NCBI RefSeq assembly: GCF_014646075.1
Contig: NZ_BMMT01000020.1
Location: forward strand, 32,845 to 96,844
Direction of reading: 5' to 3'
Length of the DNA stretch: 64,000 nucleotides
Source of the DNA: Saccharopolyspora thermophila
GTDB lineage: Bacteria > Actinomycetota > Actinomycetes > Mycobacteriales > Pseudonocardiaceae
The notes below the pieces were generated by a model. That model ran no database searches and was not told where the DNA came from. It worked only from the letters and a program-made list of their open reading frames with translations. The translations under genes were made by a program, and so were the position numbers. Below are positions 63,601 through 64,000 of this stretch, piece after piece (position 1 is the first letter of the stretch; every line of letters begins with the position of its first letter).

Positions 63601-64000
63601 AATTTGGCGTTGTGCTTGCCGACGATGTTGGTGCCGAAGACGTCGTCGAACTTCTTCCACGCCTTCTCGGCGACCTTGTCCGGGACGTCGCCGAGCTTCT
63701 TGATGATCTTGGCGAAGACCTCGACCATCTTGCTCAGCTTCGGCGCCACGTTCTTGATGGTCTTGGTCAGCTTCTGCACGATCTCGGTGATCTTGGAGAC
63801 CGTCTTGGAGATGAACGACGTCGCCTGCGCCACGATCACCGGCGTGCCCAGGCCGAGGGTGCACAGAGCCTCGAGGGCGTAGGTGATGAGCCGGGAGATG
63901 CAGTCGGCGACCAGGTCTCGGACGAACTCGCGGACGAAGGAGACGACCTCGCCCATGATCGTCACGACGGTGCTGATGGTGTTGGCCAGCTCCGCGGCGC
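60696..64000 (-). CDS. Type VII-secreted polymorphic toxin with GH-E nuclease tip (N-terminus beyond window)
   Basis: About 1100 codons in the window. The frame stays open to position 64000 (AAELANTISTV precedes the GTG at 63965), so the start and the expected WXG100-like domain lie outside. Order of parts: a hydrophobic, helical segment; Gly/Ser/Asp repeats (63100-63580); a Pro/Thr/Ala linker; a conserved domain with DAHHTPDG and RLISCDSGD shared with the other toxin (about 61720-61935); and a C-terminal nuclease with HMGHENGYEYWRQRH and a late HGHES. GH and E residues in that order define the GH-E branch of the HNH/Endo VII superfamily, so DNA or RNA cleavage is expected. SUFU is the likely immunity protein. 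Confidence 0.85.
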   Translation of the reverse strand, partial: AAELANTISTVVTIMGEVVSFVREFVRDLVADCISRLITYALEALCTLGLGTPVIVAQATSFISKTVSKITEIVQKLTKTIKNVAPKLSKMVEVFAKIIKKLGDVPDKVAEKAWKKFDDVFGTNIVGKHNAKFGGGTPGSPGGDGSDGGPGGSGDRPGSGSGDGSDSGSGSGSGDGSDGGSGSGSSDGSDSGNNSGPGNNSGSGNNSGSGDSTGSGTKSGGDTSTDSRTSTTNPGSPRSDGGSPSSPDSTPRSTSDTDVPSSTGGSSTTSSPGGSSSGGHPSAPDGGRTVTFSGDLSSGPSPTPSPGPSSTPNGGGWHTPDSGSTPSGSHISTSGGGPSGSGSHTSGPDSGGTPSGGGRSHTSGPDTASTPSGGGSSPSSGGSGGGSHTPSTPSQNTPSSTTSSSVDAPASQVPQAPAPSTPRVDQPAASTTGGPVGGPMGGPVGGPGGAATPHPAGGRPGAAGGWTGTPGSPGAAGRPPSSPDTPRGPDPSGPRPTGTTPRGADAPHRPGGGSPTTPRPGAAPDGPSARPGGSPSPEVPRPRYPDGSAPNTPGTRTDAPNHQPTSPSGPGQRPDGNAPGSPKSPDPAKTPDSTKTDPTKAPDGDKAPDSTKRPDADDAPDRPKDATESQSGPDAPKDGADKPNGPDADKPEPGTPEYDQKINDGVDNLKQTDAGVSGHTDPNMQDLASRVPNDGKHFTVDAHHTPDGLRIGGRNYSPDELADVLRRSGWDGKSPIRLISCDSGDFASDLAKKLGVDVTAPNGKAWSDGSGNVFSSSTAPDGGPTWPPDGGWETHSPDGTKAPASDDGFHPSRNGEDPGERPDDAQMRDASNRLPEEEIDKRQEALPEKYYLYDGGREARLRSGESGPPLRWDENANDGNGAWVEREGTLEPTPDTPDHLRDDNKFMEYVYEGKRPAFSASTKYAVYRNTEMNVDGSYRCAVSDRPIPVVKGPDGNPQFYKIVGEGADQRRVETSPPDWYLRDEEPPAPPHEKFTLPEPGVSHMGHENGYEYWRQRHFALNHEMTIDQYEQMYDHPGHYRLELKEENEAHGHESTDAGYGHYPELYRNLFPNDTLTPIRLAPTDEGEIVKGTPKLGDPRR

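Overview
The window reads as chromosome of a high-GC actinomycete, most likely of the order Pseudonocardiales. Supporting signs are very GC-rich third codon positions, many GTG and TTG starts, several leaderless-type promoters (TANNNT 6-7 nt before GTG/ATG), a mycothiol-type MDMPI protein, mycobacteria-like gene families (DUF3558 lipoprotein, Rv1733c-like, CpnT-like toxins) and a block of genes in the same neighbourhood as M. tuberculosis Rv2466c-Rv2477c. Genus is not determined.

Region 1 (1-1.6 kb): an MDMPI-family protein and a secreted snapalysin-type metalloprotease ending in a strong hairpin.

Region 2 (1.6-21.5 kb) is the accessory island and the main candidate for a poorly described system. 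A plus-strand operon, preceded by a promoter and a perfect 12-bp-arm palindrome, encodes a GrpE-like protein, a lidless Hsp70, a helical/FN3 protein, a zinc-ribbon GTPase, a GTPase-associated protein (GAP1-like), a membrane-anchored zinc-ribbon GTPase, a 46-aa membrane peptide, a second Hsp70 broken by two compensating frameshifts, and a von Willebrand A protein; most neighbours overlap or abut. A minus-strand arm converges on it: a 1252-aa CHAT (caspase-fold) protein, a third lidless Hsp70, an antitoxin-like protein and a RES-domain (NAD-consuming toxin family) protein. An Rv1733c-like membrane protein sits between the arms. I infer a chaperone/GTPase sensor-regulator arm controlling protease and NADase effector genes, probably for defence or programmed cell death.

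Region 3 (21.7-26.9 kb): secreted protein, small membrane and zinc-ribbon proteins, tRNA-Arg(TCT), DUF3558 lipoprotein and a CopD-CtaG membrane fusion.

Region 4 (27-53.1 kb): mostly housekeeping genes with mycobacterial synteny: ettA, a TPR-like protein, NAD-glutamate dehydrogenase, thioesterase, a catalytically dead GH13 relative, truncated haemoglobin glbO, MscS channel, S9 peptidase, HNH endonuclease, DUF5130-like protein, receiver-like membrane protein, pepN, a DsbA-like mycothiol-pathway protein and endonuclease V. Inserted in it is an unusual 155-aa protein made of 15 G(V/L/A)RIS repeats.

Region 5 (53.1-64 kb): a type VII secretion polymorphic-toxin locus on the minus strand. From upstream to downstream it holds a GH-E nuclease toxin (cut by the window edge), a SUFU immunity protein, an orphan Imm49 immunity gene bracketed by direct repeats and a SUFU remnant, YbaB-like and WXG100 proteins, a 1410-aa CpnT-like toxin with a YwqJ-like deaminase tip, and a YwqK-like immunity protein. 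Both toxins share an internal domain with a possible caspase-fold His/Cys dyad.
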